Assembly (NCBI GenBank): GCA_900539725.1
Contig: UQDI01000035.1
Span: 1 to 11,852 of the forward strand
Reading direction: 5' to 3'
DNA length: 11,852 nt
Source of the DNA: an uncultured Eubacteriales bacterium
GTDB lineage: Bacteria > Bacillota > Clostridia > Tissierellales > Peptoniphilaceae
Shown here: positions 1 to 6,245 of the stretch, one piece after another
Layout: every line of letters begins with the position of its first letter
How positions within the stretch are numbered: position 1 is the first letter of the stretch
Program-made: the position numbers and the translations under genes
The notes under the pieces: model-generated
What the model was told of the DNA's origin: nothing
The model's input: only the letters and a program-made list of their open reading frames with translations
The model's database searches: none

Positions 1-12
1 AACGTAAAAAGA

Positions 13-34
13 GAGACTTAAATCAATAAGTCTC
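13..34 (-). terminator. Hairpin terminator, minus strand
   Basis: GAGACTTA (13-20) pairs perfectly with TAAGTCTC (27-34) across a 6-nt loop. Read on the minus strand, the stem is followed by CTCTTTTTACG, a short T-rich tract. It lies beyond the terminator at 65-92 and could be a back-up terminator for the same minus-strand transcript. Confidence 0.55.
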
Positions 35-64
35 CCCAATATTTGACATAGAGCCTAAAAAATA

Positions 65-92
65 AAAGCTGTGAGAAATTTCTCACAGCTTT
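65..92 (-). terminator. Perfect-palindrome terminator behind the antitoxin remnant
   Basis: A 28-nt perfect palindrome (AAAGCTGTGAGAAA joined directly to its reverse complement) sits 4 nt past the minus-strand stop at 97-99. On the minus strand it runs into TTATTTTTTAGG, so it looks like an intrinsic terminator. The plus-strand side is also T-rich (TTTCATTTTAT), so it may act in both directions. Confidence 0.75.
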
Positions 93-96
93 CATT

Positions 97-275
97 TTAT
101 ACATCTAGTGCTTTTCTTAAATCTTCAATATTATCATACGAAGGAACATTTGAATCGAGTGCCATACGTCTTCCTTCTTCAATCGCTTCTAAAGTCTCTT
201 TATTAGGTACTTCTATTTTTGTTTTAGTTTTTTCTTCTTATTATCATGAGATACTCTTTTATTTTTTTTATTCAT
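97..275 (-). pseudogene. RelB/DinJ-like antitoxin remnant with a frameshift
   Basis: A good ribosome site (GGAGG, about 283-287) precedes ATG at 275-273. The first frame gives a Lys-rich stretch (MNKKNKRVSHDNKKKK...) and stops at TAG after 20 residues. The next frame then continues without a break as KTKIEVPNKETLEAIEEGRR and on to ...SYDNIEDLRKALDV, ending in TAA at 97-99. That tail (PNKETLEAIEE, then a Ser-Tyr/Asn, D/E, L pattern) resembles the C-terminal toxin-binding segment of RelB/DinJ-type antitoxins. The two parts differ by one nucleotide, and adding one A to the run of six A's just before CTA would join them into a protein of about 59 residues. The N-terminal ribbon-helix-helix part is not recognisable and no toxin gene follows, so a decayed remnant is most likely. 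Transcriptional slippage at the A-rich run is an alternative. Confidence 0.5.
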
Positions 276-505
276 AAATACCTCCAAAGTATACGTTGCT
301 ACATATAATAATACTTTACATCAAAGTCACCGCAATTCTAGTTCTGTTGGAAAAATCCATTATTTTAATTTTATCTAAACAAATCTCGTACGAAGAGTAA
401 ATTGAAGAACCCCGTCCATAAATGGACGTGAACCTTTACGCTATGCAGAAAATTTGATGAGTAGAATCTATCTAATCAAAACTACTACGAAGAGTAATTT
501 CGCGA
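276..505. other. Non-coding spacer with direct repeat and small hairpin
   Basis: I see no credible gene here. It contains the upstream region of the antitoxin remnant. TACGAAGAGTAA occurs twice (389-400 and 486-497), each followed by an ATT-like tail. CGTCCAT/ATGGACG at 413-419 and 422-428 forms a perfect 7-bp inverted repeat with a 2-nt loop. The repeat element copy C begins immediately to the right. Confidence 0.5.
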
Positions 506-620
506 TGAAAATGAGATGATTTAGCGTTGTACAGAATTTTTACGAACGAGTCGTATGAATAATACGTCGCAGCGAGTAAAAAATTCGAAACTAGCTAAAG
601 GGCTCATTTTGGCGCGAAAT
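506..620 (+). repeat. Structured interspersed repeat, copy C (subtype I)
   Basis: This copy of the ~110-nt family has the conserved GATGA at 515-519. The outer stem P1 is TTTAGC (520-525) with GCTAAA (594-599), followed by GGGC (600-603). Inside it is a long hairpin: GAATTTTTAC (534-543) with GTAAAAAATTC (576-586), then an internal loop (GAACGAGT on the 5' side, TCGCAGCGA on the 3' side), then CGTAT (552-556) with ATACG (562-566) closing a 5-nt loop. It is colinear with the copy at 3597-3703 (minus). Its right edge abuts the stop codon of the dipeptidase gene, so it appears antisense in that transcript's 3' end. Edges are judged by eye. Confidence 0.75.
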
Positions 621-2099
621 TTAGGCGTCGCTGCGTGAAAAACCATTCCTCATTAGGCAAGAGCTTGTATAAAGAACCTTGTCCAAATAATCCAAAGTTT
701 CTTTCTCTACAAAGTCTGATATTTCTTGGTTTGCTTTTTCGAAGAAGGCCTCTTTATCCTTTGCCTTAGCATATTCCACATCATATTTATTAATCATTTC
801 ATTCATCTTGTTATTGATTCTAATTTGGTAACGTTCAACATTTGAAGCGTTTTCAGCAAAGTGTGCGTCGGCAAGCGCACCTATAATCCTGTTTATCCAG
901 TAGAAATTGTCTGTACTTGGCTTAGTTACTGCCTTTCCAACGTAGTCTGGAGTTTTGGAAACCTTTGTGTAGAATGGTACTATCGCGTTGAAAACGTTGG
1001 ATCCAAGTGCTAACCAGTGAAGCGCCTTCAAATCGTCTGGCATGTAGCCTCTGACTTGTGTTAAGCCCAAAACGTTATTTCTGTTTATGCCAATCGGTCT
1101 GAATATACCAGCCTTCATCTCGTCTTTGTGCTTTGCGTATGGGTCATAAGGTGTACCTTGATAATGGTTGGATAGCGCCCATTTAACTTCTTCCACTGTA
1201 ATTTTCTTTTCTGGAACTAGTGCCCATGGTAAATTGTCGTCTGTTGGTCTGAAATCTGCGTCGTAGCCATCCCAGAAGAATGTTTTTGGATTGAAGTAGC
1301 GTAGTAAAACCCATGCTCTTGGTGTATTGTATGTGTGGTCTGAGTCGTCGTGTGAACCAAAGGCGTCTCTTGGATTAAATATTTCTTCTTCACTCATTCT
1401 CTTGTCTAGGTGCGCTTTTTTAACTAAATCTTTTAATGATTTTGAACACATATATTCTTTTTCATCGCCATAAGCGTCGTCAAAATCGAATTCATCTATG
1501 CCTAATTGGTTCGGCATAATTACATAAGCTTCGTCTGGAACCCTCTTTGCCATCCAGTTGTGGCCGCCAATTGTCTCAAGCCACCAAATTTCATTTTCGT
1601 CTTGGAAAGCAATACCATTCATCTCGTAAGTGCCGTATTTTTCAAGAAGTGCGCCCAATCTTCTAACGCCGTCCTTCGCGCTCTTGATGTATGGAAGTGT
1701 GATGGTAACTAGGTCTTCTTCGCCTATGCCGCCAAAATGTTCAGTACCGTCCTCATCTTTATGGTACTCAACGAGCGGATCAGCGCCCATAACTAATTCG
1801 TTTGTAGTAAGCGTTTCAGTCGCGTTCATGGTAACGTTTTTAGCGTTAACGCCGTAAGCGCCCCAAATGCCGTCCTTTGTGTCAGAGCTTGGTGAGTAAG
1901 TGTAGTCCATCGGGTCGTCTGGCAAATCGATCTCGACCTTTGAAATCACTGACTTGTATTTGCGTGGTTGGTCCTTTGCCTTCATCACTGCAAATCTTTT
2001 TGCGCAAAATTCACCTGAAGGTGAGTCTTCATTTCTTGCGACTATAGTTGAGCCGTCGTAGCTCGCATTTTTACCGACTAGAATTGTTGTACATGCCAT
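621..2099 (-). CDS. Family C69 dipeptidase (PepD-type)
   Basis: This is a cytosolic Ntn-hydrolase dipeptidase that splits dipeptides into amino acids. The N-terminus MACTTILVGKNASYDGSTI is the classic C69 signature. By family knowledge, Cys3 is the catalytic nucleophile, exposed after removal of the first two residues, and the ARNEDS block follows near residue 22. The protein is 492 residues, in the family range, and ends ...NGFSRSDA. The start is fixed by AGGAGG at 2113-2108, 8 nt before ATG at 2099. An in-frame ATG at 2234 would add 45 residues, but that stretch is the repeat copy A and would put the nucleophile inside the chain, so I reject it. The gene stands alone. It probably supports peptide-based amino acid nutrition. 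Substrate range cannot be read from sequence. Confidence 0.93.
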   Translation of the reverse strand: MACTTILVGKNASYDGSTIVARNEDSPSGEFCAKRFAVMKAKDQPRKYKSVISKVEIDLPDDPMDYTYSPSSDTKDGIWGAYGVNAKNVTMNATETLTTNELVMGADPLVEYHKDEDGTEHFGGIGEEDLVTITLPYIKSAKDGVRRLGALLEKYGTYEMNGIAFQDENEIWWLETIGGHNWMAKRVPDEAYVIMPNQLGIDEFDFDDAYGDEKEYMCSKSLKDLVKKAHLDKRMSEEEIFNPRDAFGSHDDSDHTYNTPRAWVLLRYFNPKTFFWDGYDADFRPTDDNLPWALVPEKKITVEEVKWALSNHYQGTPYDPYAKHKDEMKAGIFRPIGINRNNVLGLTQVRGYMPDDLKALHWLALGSNVFNAIVPFYTKVSKTPDYVGKAVTKPSTDNFYWINRIIGALADAHFAENASNVERYQIRINNKMNEMINKYDVEYAKAKDKEAFFEKANQEISDFVEKETLDYLDKVLYTSSCLMRNGFSRSDA

Positions 2100-2118
2100 A
2101 TAAAAAACCTCCTCATCT

Positions 2119-2228
2119 TTTGCTATAAAATGCGCCCTTACGCTCGTTCGCTCTTCGGTAATGCTCGAGTATGCCATATACGCTCCGCTTACCTCAGAGC
2201 TCCACATCGCGTAATCATCACATTTTCT
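2119..2228 (-). repeat. Structured interspersed repeat, copy A (subtype II), in the dipeptidase leader
   Basis: On the minus strand GATGA (2219-2215) is followed by the P1 stem TTACGC (2214-2209) with GCGTAA (2143-2138) and then GGGC. The inner hairpin is GGTAA (2193-2189) with TTACC (2161-2157), then GTAT (2181-2178) with ATAC (2172-2169) closing a 5-nt loop. It aligns along its whole length with copy B at 6246-6358, and the paired positions differ in a compensated way (GGTAA/TTACC against GGCAA/TTGCC). It lies between an extended -10 promoter (2246-2241) and the dipeptidase ribosome site, so it would be transcribed as leader RNA. Confidence 0.8.
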
Positions 2229-2240
2229 TAGCAAAATATT

Positions 2241-2249
2241 ATTATAACA
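2241..2249 (-). promoter_or_regulatory. Extended -10 promoter for the dipeptidase
   Basis: The minus strand reads TGTTATAAT: TATAAT at 2246-2241 with a TG one base upstream. No good -35 is visible at 16-18 nt, which an extended -10 can tolerate. Initiation near 2234 would give a leader of about 135 nt that contains all of repeat copy A. Confidence 0.5.
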
Positions 2250-2275
2250 TTATTAATACTTAAATATACTTCATA

Positions 2276-2316
2276 ATAAAATTGCCCTCTTTGCTTTACT
2301 AAACAAAGTCATCAAG
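2276..2316 (-). repeat. Possible internally deleted mini-copy of the interspersed repeat
   Basis: On the minus strand GATGA (2313-2309) is followed at once by CTTTG (2308-2304), a short loop, CAAAG (2293-2289) and AGGGC. That is the same order as GATGA, P1, P1', GGGC in the full copies, but without the inner hairpin. The match is short, so this is a guess from architecture. Confidence 0.3.
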
Positions 2317-2375
2317 TTTTTTCTACGAAATATATTTAAAATCTTTACATATCATTTTTACCCAATATAAATAAA

Positions 2376-2404
2376 AAAGCTATACATTTTTATAGTATAG
2401 CTTT
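2376..2404 (-). terminator. Terminator of the PfoR-like gene
   Basis: AAAGCTATAC (2376-2385) pairs with GTATAGCTTT (2395-2404) across a 9-nt loop. On the minus strand the stem runs into TTTTTTATTT. It starts about 30 nt beyond the stop codon of the minus-strand membrane-protein gene. Confidence 0.85.
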
Positions 2405-2435
2405 GAAAAATGTCTAATCGGAATAGAATTATAAA

Positions 2436-3458
2436 TTAACGCGAAAGTAATAGGTCGTTATCGCTTACCCAATTCAATTTTTTGAATAAATTATGTAATA
2501 GTAATGATAATACCGCAGGCAAAATTACGTACGTAAGAGCAACACCAAGTGCAGTCACCATCATATCTTCCCCTTCCATTGCGTTGAATGTCTCCAGTAT
2601 TCCAACCAATCCGCTCGTACCCATACCAGCGCCGAGCGGAGTGTTTTTCAACTTAAAGACACATGTTGCGATTGGTCCAGTAATCACGCTTGCTAAGCAT
2701 GGTGCAAGCCATATCTTCCAGTTCTTTACTATGTTTGGTATTTGTAGCATGCTAGTGCCGAGTCCTTGAGCAAGCAGGCCGTCGACCTTATTCACCCTAT
2801 AGCTAATCACCGCGAAACCCACCATTTGCGCGCAGCAGCCTGCAGTTGCAGCGCCTGCAGCGAGGTCACTTAGCCCAAGCATCATACAAAGAGCCGCGGA
2901 CGATATTGGCAGCGTCAAAACCATGCCGACTATTAAAGAGACCACCATACCCATGAAGAATGGTCTTAGCTTAGTCGCTTCAATGATTACGTCGCCTAGC
3001 CCCACCATCATCATGTTTATGGATGGGCCAACGAATTTTGCGATGGCAAAGCCTGAAAGTATTACAGTTAGTGGTGTTGCGATGATGTCTATCATGGTTT
3101 CCTTAGAAATAAGTTTGCCGAGTTCAATCGCAACGACTGAGGCGATAAGGCAGCCAACTGGTCCGCCTAGTTCATTGCCTATGTAACCAACTGCGAGCGA
3201 TGAGAGCATAACTAGGTTTGGTGCCTTTAGTGCAACTCCTATCGCCGCGGCGATGGCTGGGCCAGTCATCATTTTACAAAGCGGCCAAAGCTCTTCCGAT
3301 AAAAATTTCAATCCAGTGTGTGTGCCGATCGTGTTTAGTATAGTACCTATCAAAAGCGAGGCAAAAAGGCCCATCGCCATATTGCCAAGTACGTCGATTA
3401 GGTATACTTTGTACGATACCAGTACGTTTTTCTTGTGTAAAAATTCTTTTATTTTCAT
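2436..3458 (-). CDS. PfoR / PTS_EIIC_2 family integral membrane protein
   Basis: The 340-residue protein is almost wholly hydrophobic, with roughly eight to ten membrane segments, many Gly/Ala/Met-rich helices (for example AIAAAIGVALKAPNLVMLSS and GLGTSMLQIPNIVKNWKIWL) and a basic N-terminus (MKIKEFLHKKN). The composition and the GxGMGTSGLVG and GPIAT-type loops match the PTS EIIC-like family (PF13303 type), whose members include the Clostridium perfringens toxin regulator PfoR. No EIIA or EIIB domain is attached and none lies nearby, so active PTS transport is not shown and the substrate is unknown. ATG at 3458 has an AAGGAG site 8 nt upstream. It is monocistronic, with its own promoter and terminator. 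The family call rests on recalled similarity. Confidence 0.75.
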   Translation of the reverse strand: MKIKEFLHKKNVLVSYKVYLIDVLGNMAMGLFASLLIGTILNTIGTHTGLKFLSEELWPLCKMMTGPAIAAAIGVALKAPNLVMLSSLAVGYIGNELGGPVGCLIASVVAIELGKLISKETMIDIIATPLTVILSGFAIAKFVGPSINMMMVGLGDVIIEATKLRPFFMGMVVSLIVGMVLTLPISSAALCMMLGLSDLAAGAATAGCCAQMVGFAVISYRVNKVDGLLAQGLGTSMLQIPNIVKNWKIWLAPCLASVITGPIATCVFKLKNTPLGAGMGTSGLVGILETFNAMEGEDMMVTALGVALTYVILPAVLSLLLHNLFKKLNWVSDNDLLLSR

Positions 3459-3479
3459 TTCATCAATCTCCTTTTTGAT

Positions 3480-3507
3480 ATTATAGCACCAATATTTTTT
3501 ATGTGAA
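3480..3507 (-). promoter_or_regulatory. Promoter of the PfoR-like gene
   Basis: The minus strand has TTCACA (3507-3502), a 16-nt spacer and TATAAT (3485-3480), with TG one base upstream of the -10 (TGCTATAAT). Initiation near 3473 gives a leader of only about 15 nt, starting at the ribosome site. Repeat copy D lies upstream of this promoter, not in the transcript. Confidence 0.7.
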
Positions 3508-3596
3508 GAGTTTTTTGCAGTTTTTTGAGCTGTTTTTACAAGTTGTTAATTATTAATTTTATCTTTGTTAGTTTTATGTGAATGTTTTAACTTTCT

Positions 3597-3703
3597 TGTT
3601 AAAGCAAGCCCTTTGACTCGTTTCAAATTTTTTCTTCACTGCGATGAACAATAAGTTCAACTCGTTCAGAAAAATTCTCAACTTCGGCAAATCATCTTGC
3701 TTT
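3597..3703 (-). repeat. Structured interspersed repeat, copy D (subtype I)
   Basis: On the minus strand GATGA (3696-3692) is followed by TTTG (3691-3688), paired with CAAA (3615-3612), and then GGGC. The inner hairpin uses AGAATTTTTC (3678-3669) with GAAAAAATTT (3634-3625), one mismatch and one G-T, then TGAAC (3659-3655) with GTTCA (3649-3645) around a 5-nt loop. Internal-loop sequences GAACGAGT and TCGCAGTGA are nearly identical to copy C, while the apical stem differs completely in sequence and still pairs. Confidence 0.75.
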
Positions 3704-3808
3704 TCCGTCGAAATTTAAAACTAGATATTTGATCCCGTTCCCCTTGCACATAAACTTATTTTAATCTATTTATTTAGAAAAGTGATTTTCACGAGCGCAG
3801 CCTTCGGA

Positions 3809-3919
3809 ATAAATTGACTTAATTTCTTAGCGCAACGAACCGCCAGTGGGCTCATCTAGTTGAGCGTAGCGAACGGATATGAGACCACAGGTGAGTAAGC
3901 TTAGAAATTAACAATTTAT
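3809..3919. repeat. Long imperfect hairpin, distinct from the other repeat family
   Basis: ATAAATTG (3809-3816) pairs with CAATTTAT (3912-3919). TTAATTTCTTAGC (3819-3831) pairs with GCTTAGAAATTAA (3899-3911), one mismatch. CGCC (3841-3844) pairs with GGTG (3890-3893), and GTGGGCTCAT (3846-3855) with ATGAGACCAC (3879-3888), one mismatch. A 23-nt loop remains. A GCGCAGC-like word recurs around it near 3795, 3830, 3863 and 3924. There is no gene or T-run on either side, so it does not look like a plain terminator. It could be a decayed MITE-like element or a structured RNA. Confidence 0.6.
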
Positions 3920-4014
3920 GTAGGCGCAGCAAGCGAAGAAAACAATTTTCGATGTGCATAAAAAACGCTTCACAAAACCATAAGCATAAATCCATTAATA
4001 TGTGATCTCGCTTC

Positions 4015-4043
4015 TTGACTTTTAAGTCCAAAAGTGATATGCT
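4015..4043 (+). promoter_or_regulatory. Promoter of tcyP with a palindrome in the spacer
   Basis: TTGACT (4015-4020), an exact 17-nt spacer and TATGCT (4038-4043). The inverted repeat ACTTTT (4018-4023) / AAAAGT (4030-4035) fills the spacer and could be an operator. Initiation near 4050 would leave a leader of only about 15 nt, starting at the ribosome site AAGGAGGG. Confidence 0.65.
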
Positions 4044-4064
4044 TCGGGCAAGGAGGGATAAGAA

Positions 4065-5435
4065 ATGACTCTATTATTCATATTATTAATCATTGCAATA
4101 TTTGCAGCAATGCTATGGGCAATTGGCTACCTAAAGAAGCTAAACTTAAGCTTTAACGCAAGAGTTTTGATCGCTTTAGCAGTCGGCATCATCTTTGGCG
4201 CGCTATTACAAATTATCGTTAAAGATAAGGAAGTCATTGGAACATCAGTATCCTGGATCTCGATAGTCGGCAGCGCCTATGTAAAACTACTAACTATGGT
4301 GGCCTTCCCACTAATCTTCATCAGCATCGTTAAATCAGTTGCTATGCAAGAGAGCGGGATGGGCAAGAGCACAGCTAGGATTATGGCTGTCTTCTTAATC
4401 ACTGTATTTATCGCGGCTATGGTATCTGGCACATTATCAGCAGTCTTCGGACTAAACGCTGAGGGCCTAAGCTCAGGCGAAAACGAAATGCACAGACAAG
4501 AGGTGCTTATGGAAAAGCAAGCTGATTTCAGCAAACTTCCTATGCAAGAGCAAATCGTAAATATCATACCAACAAATCCATTCTACGCACTAACTGGACA
4601 AGGCAATAACGCAACACTTGCTGTTGTATTCTTTGCTTTCATGATAGGTCTTGCGGCTATGCAACTTAAAAATTATAAGAAGGACGTGGCGGATAGGTTC
4701 ATTCAGGGCATTCAAGACATTTCCGATGTCATCATGCACCTTGTAAGAATCATCATCAGACTAACTCCATACGGCGTTTTAGCTCTAATGACTAAGATCA
4801 CTGCAACATCTGATTGGGAGGCTATATTAAAGCTTGTAAACTTCATACTAATCAGCTACGCAGCAATGATCATCATGGTTATAGTTCATATGCTATATCT
4901 ATTAACAGCTGGACTAAATCCATTCACATTCTACAAAAAATCTATGAGTAATCTATTATTTGCTTTCACATCAAGATCATCTGCAGCGACACTACCTATT
5001 ACCATAAACAATGCAGAAAATAACTTGGGTGTGCCTGAGGGTATAGCAAACCTTGCATCGACACTTGGTACAAGCGTGGGCCAAAACGGTTGTGCCGGAG
5101 TTTTCCCTGCGATGGTTGCTGTTATGATAGCGCCGACTATGGGTATAAATCCATTGTCAATAGGCTTTCTAGTAAGGGTCGCACTTTTATGCGTACTAGC
5201 AAGTTTCGGTACTGTAGGCGTTGGTGGTGGAGCGACTTTCACTGCAATAGTTGTTCTAAGCGCTTTAGACTTCCCTGTTGGCCTAGTTGGTCTACTAATT
5301 TCAGTTGAACCAATCATAGACATGGGTAGAACTGCTCTAAACATCTCTGACTCGCTACTTGCTGGGGTCATAGCTGCGAAGAGAACTGGTGTACTAAACG
5401 AAGAAATTTACAACAGAAAGGAAATTGTTGAATAA
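4065..5435 (+). CDS. tcyP: L-cystine importer, TcyP type (DAACS family symporter)
   Basis: This is a 456-residue inner-membrane secondary transporter of the dicarboxylate/amino acid:cation symporter fold, closest in pattern to Bacillus TcyP (about 463 residues), which takes up cystine. Shared blocks include GSAYVKLLTMVAFPLI (69-84), IIPTNPFYALTG (167-178), TPYGVLALM (234-242), the serine-rich hairpin AFTSRSSAATLP (300-311), TSVGQNGCAG (336-345), FGTVGVGGGATF (381-392) and the substrate-site helix EPIIDMGRTALN (415-426, with D419, R422 and N426). ATG at 4065 follows AAGGAGGG by 8 nt. It is the first gene of an operon: the HesB-like selenoprotein starts 24 nt after its stop. Substrate is inferred by family; selenocystine uptake is possible but not shown. 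Confidence 0.92.
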   Translation: MTLLFILLIIAIFAAMLWAIGYLKKLNLSFNARVLIALAVGIIFGALLQIIVKDKEVIGTSVSWISIVGSAYVKLLTMVAFPLIFISIVKSVAMQESGMGKSTARIMAVFLITVFIAAMVSGTLSAVFGLNAEGLSSGENEMHRQEVLMEKQADFSKLPMQEQIVNIIPTNPFYALTGQGNNATLAVVFFAFMIGLAAMQLKNYKKDVADRFIQGIQDISDVIMHLVRIIIRLTPYGVLALMTKITATSDWEAILKLVNFILISYAAMIIMVIVHMLYLLTAGLNPFTFYKKSMSNLLFAFTSRSSAATLPITINNAENNLGVPEGIANLASTLGTSVGQNGCAGVFPAMVAVMIAPTMGINPLSIGFLVRVALLCVLASFGTVGVGGGATFTAIVVLSALDFPVGLVGLLISVEPIIDMGRTALNISDSLLAGVIAAKRTGVLNEEIYNRKEIVE

Positions 5436-5459
5436 ACTCTATTAAAGGAGGTTACAATT

Positions 5460-5744
5460 ATGAAGATTATTCTTGAAGATAGCTTTAAGAGCGCTCTTAA
5501 GAGCGAAGGAAAAAGTACTGTAACGATTGATTTGCTGGGCTGCTCCGAATGAGGCGCAGGTGAAATAACACCAATCGTGAAATTGGAAGAACCTAGTAAT
5601 AAAGATGATTATGATCTTTATGAAGTGGATGGATTCAAGGTTTACGTCTTTGTTGCTGTGAGGGCAATGGACGACACATTAACTTTGAAATTCAAGAAAA
5701 TATTGTTTAAAAAATTATACCTTGTTGAAGGTGTAATTAAATAA
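5460..5744 (+). CDS. HesB/IscA-like selenoprotein (CC/Se-motif type), TGA-decoded Sec31
   Basis: AAAGGAGG (5443-5450) precedes ATG at 5460. The frame stays open to TAA at 5742-5744 except for one TGA at 5550-5552. Read as selenocysteine, this gives 94 residues with LLGCSE-U-GAGEITPIV around Cys28 and Sec31 (a CxxU redox motif). The C-terminal half (DLYEVDGFKVYV, then LTLKFKKILFKKLYLVEG) matches, from memory, the small HesB-like '(seleno)protein' family, in which Sec or Cys occupies this place. Coding character continues unbroken past the TGA, and the terminator comes only after the TAA. The family's biochemical role is unsettled; a redox or Fe-S/sulfur-related role is an inference from the fold. 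Its partner gene is the cystine importer upstream. A pseudogene with a nonsense mutation is the alternative. Confidence 0.8.
5558..5594 (+). promoter_or_regulatory. Candidate bacterial SECIS hairpin
   Basis: CCAAT (5571-5575) pairs with ATTGG (5582-5586) around a 6-nt loop CGTGAA, and AGGT (5558-5561) pairs with ACCT (5591-5594) as a lower stem. The apical loop begins 24 nt past the TGA and has G in its second position, in line with the known spacing and guanine rule for bacterial SECIS elements. A competing hairpin GGTG/CACC (5559-5562, 5569-5572) exists, so the fold is not certain. Confidence 0.55.
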
Positions 5745-5750
5745 GAGAGA

Positions 5751-5780
5751 GGCAGGTGCTGTTGAGCACCTGCCTTTTTT
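5751..5780 (+). terminator. Strong terminator of the tcyP-selenoprotein operon
   Basis: GGCAGGTGCT (5751-5760) and AGCACCTGCC (5765-5774) form a perfect 10-bp stem with loop GTTG, followed by six T's. It starts 6 nt after the TAA of the selenoprotein gene, which supports that TAA, not the internal TGA, as the true end. Confidence 0.95.
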
Positions 5781-5792
5781 GCTTAATTTGCA

Positions 5793-6065
5793 TTACTCTT
5801 CCCCATCTAATCTTCCTCCACAATATGGGCAGTAATCACCTAAGCGTCCTATTGAGCTAAGTTCTTTATTGCAGTGTGGGCATCTAAGAAAGATCATTTC
5901 GAATATTATTGAACCAAACATAAGTACTGCTCCAACTATAAATAGAGGCTTAATTGGTTCTACGCCCTGTTTTATAACTGATATCCAAGCCAATGTAAGT
6001 CCAGTTAATTTTATTAATATTATCAATACTTTTACTAAAAATAGATTTTTTAATAGATTTTTCAT
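5793..6065 (-). CDS. Small membrane protein with C-terminal zinc ribbon
   Basis: The 90-residue protein has two hydrophobic segments (about 8-30 and 40-60) and then a cytosolic-looking tail with two CPxC knuckles, C62/C65 (CPHC) and C79/C82 (CPYC), spaced as in a zinc ribbon, ending GGRLDGEE. I do not recognise a named family; two-TM zinc-ribbon proteins of this kind are common hypotheticals in Firmicutes. I chose ATG at 6065 because AGGGAG lies 9 nt upstream. An in-frame ATG at 6110 would add 15 residues but overlaps the -10 region. It stands alone, convergent with the selenoprotein operon; the operon terminator between them may partly serve both. Confidence 0.7.
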   Translation of the reverse strand: MKNLLKNLFLVKVLIILIKLTGLTLAWISVIKQGVEPIKPLFIVGAVLMFGSIIFEMIFLRCPHCNKELSSIGRLGDYCPYCGGRLDGEE

Positions 6066-6099
6066 TTGGATACTCCCTTCTATGTCTTGTGTATATATT

Positions 6100-6128
6100 A
6101 TATTATGCATATGTTAATTTTATGTAAA
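6100..6128 (-). promoter_or_regulatory. Promoter of the zinc-ribbon membrane protein
   Basis: The minus strand has TTTACA (6128-6123), a 17-nt spacer and TAATAT (6105-6100); an overlapping TATAAT lies 2 nt further downstream. The leader would be about 30 nt. Confidence 0.6.
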
Positions 6129-6245
6129 TTATATTTAGTTTATTGAGCTTAAGCAAAAGTTATTTTCGCATAAATAGTGAAAAAAGTTATTTTCATGGGG
6201 CGCAGTTTTATAGCATATACTTTCTTATTAATAGCGTATTTTGCG

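Noticed and set aside
276..620. CRISPR-like array suggested by TACGAAGAGTAA occurring twice
   Set aside because: There are only two short copies about 97 nt apart, no spacer-repeat periodicity and no cas genes.
2100..2234. N-terminal extension of the dipeptidase frame by 45 residues
   Set aside because: The stretch is repeat copy A, and a perfect ribosome site precedes the internal ATG that gives the conserved MACTT start with the catalytic Cys at position 3.
5550..5552. TGA as a true stop, or UGA recoded as Trp/Gly in the whole genome
   Set aside because: The frame continues with family-like sequence to a TAA just before a terminator, while the antitoxin gene uses TGA as a real stop, so general recoding is unlikely and Sec is preferred.
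6066..6110. Upstream ATG for the zinc-ribbon protein
   Set aside because: It lies in the promoter -10 region and lacks a ribosome site, while ATG at 6065 has one.
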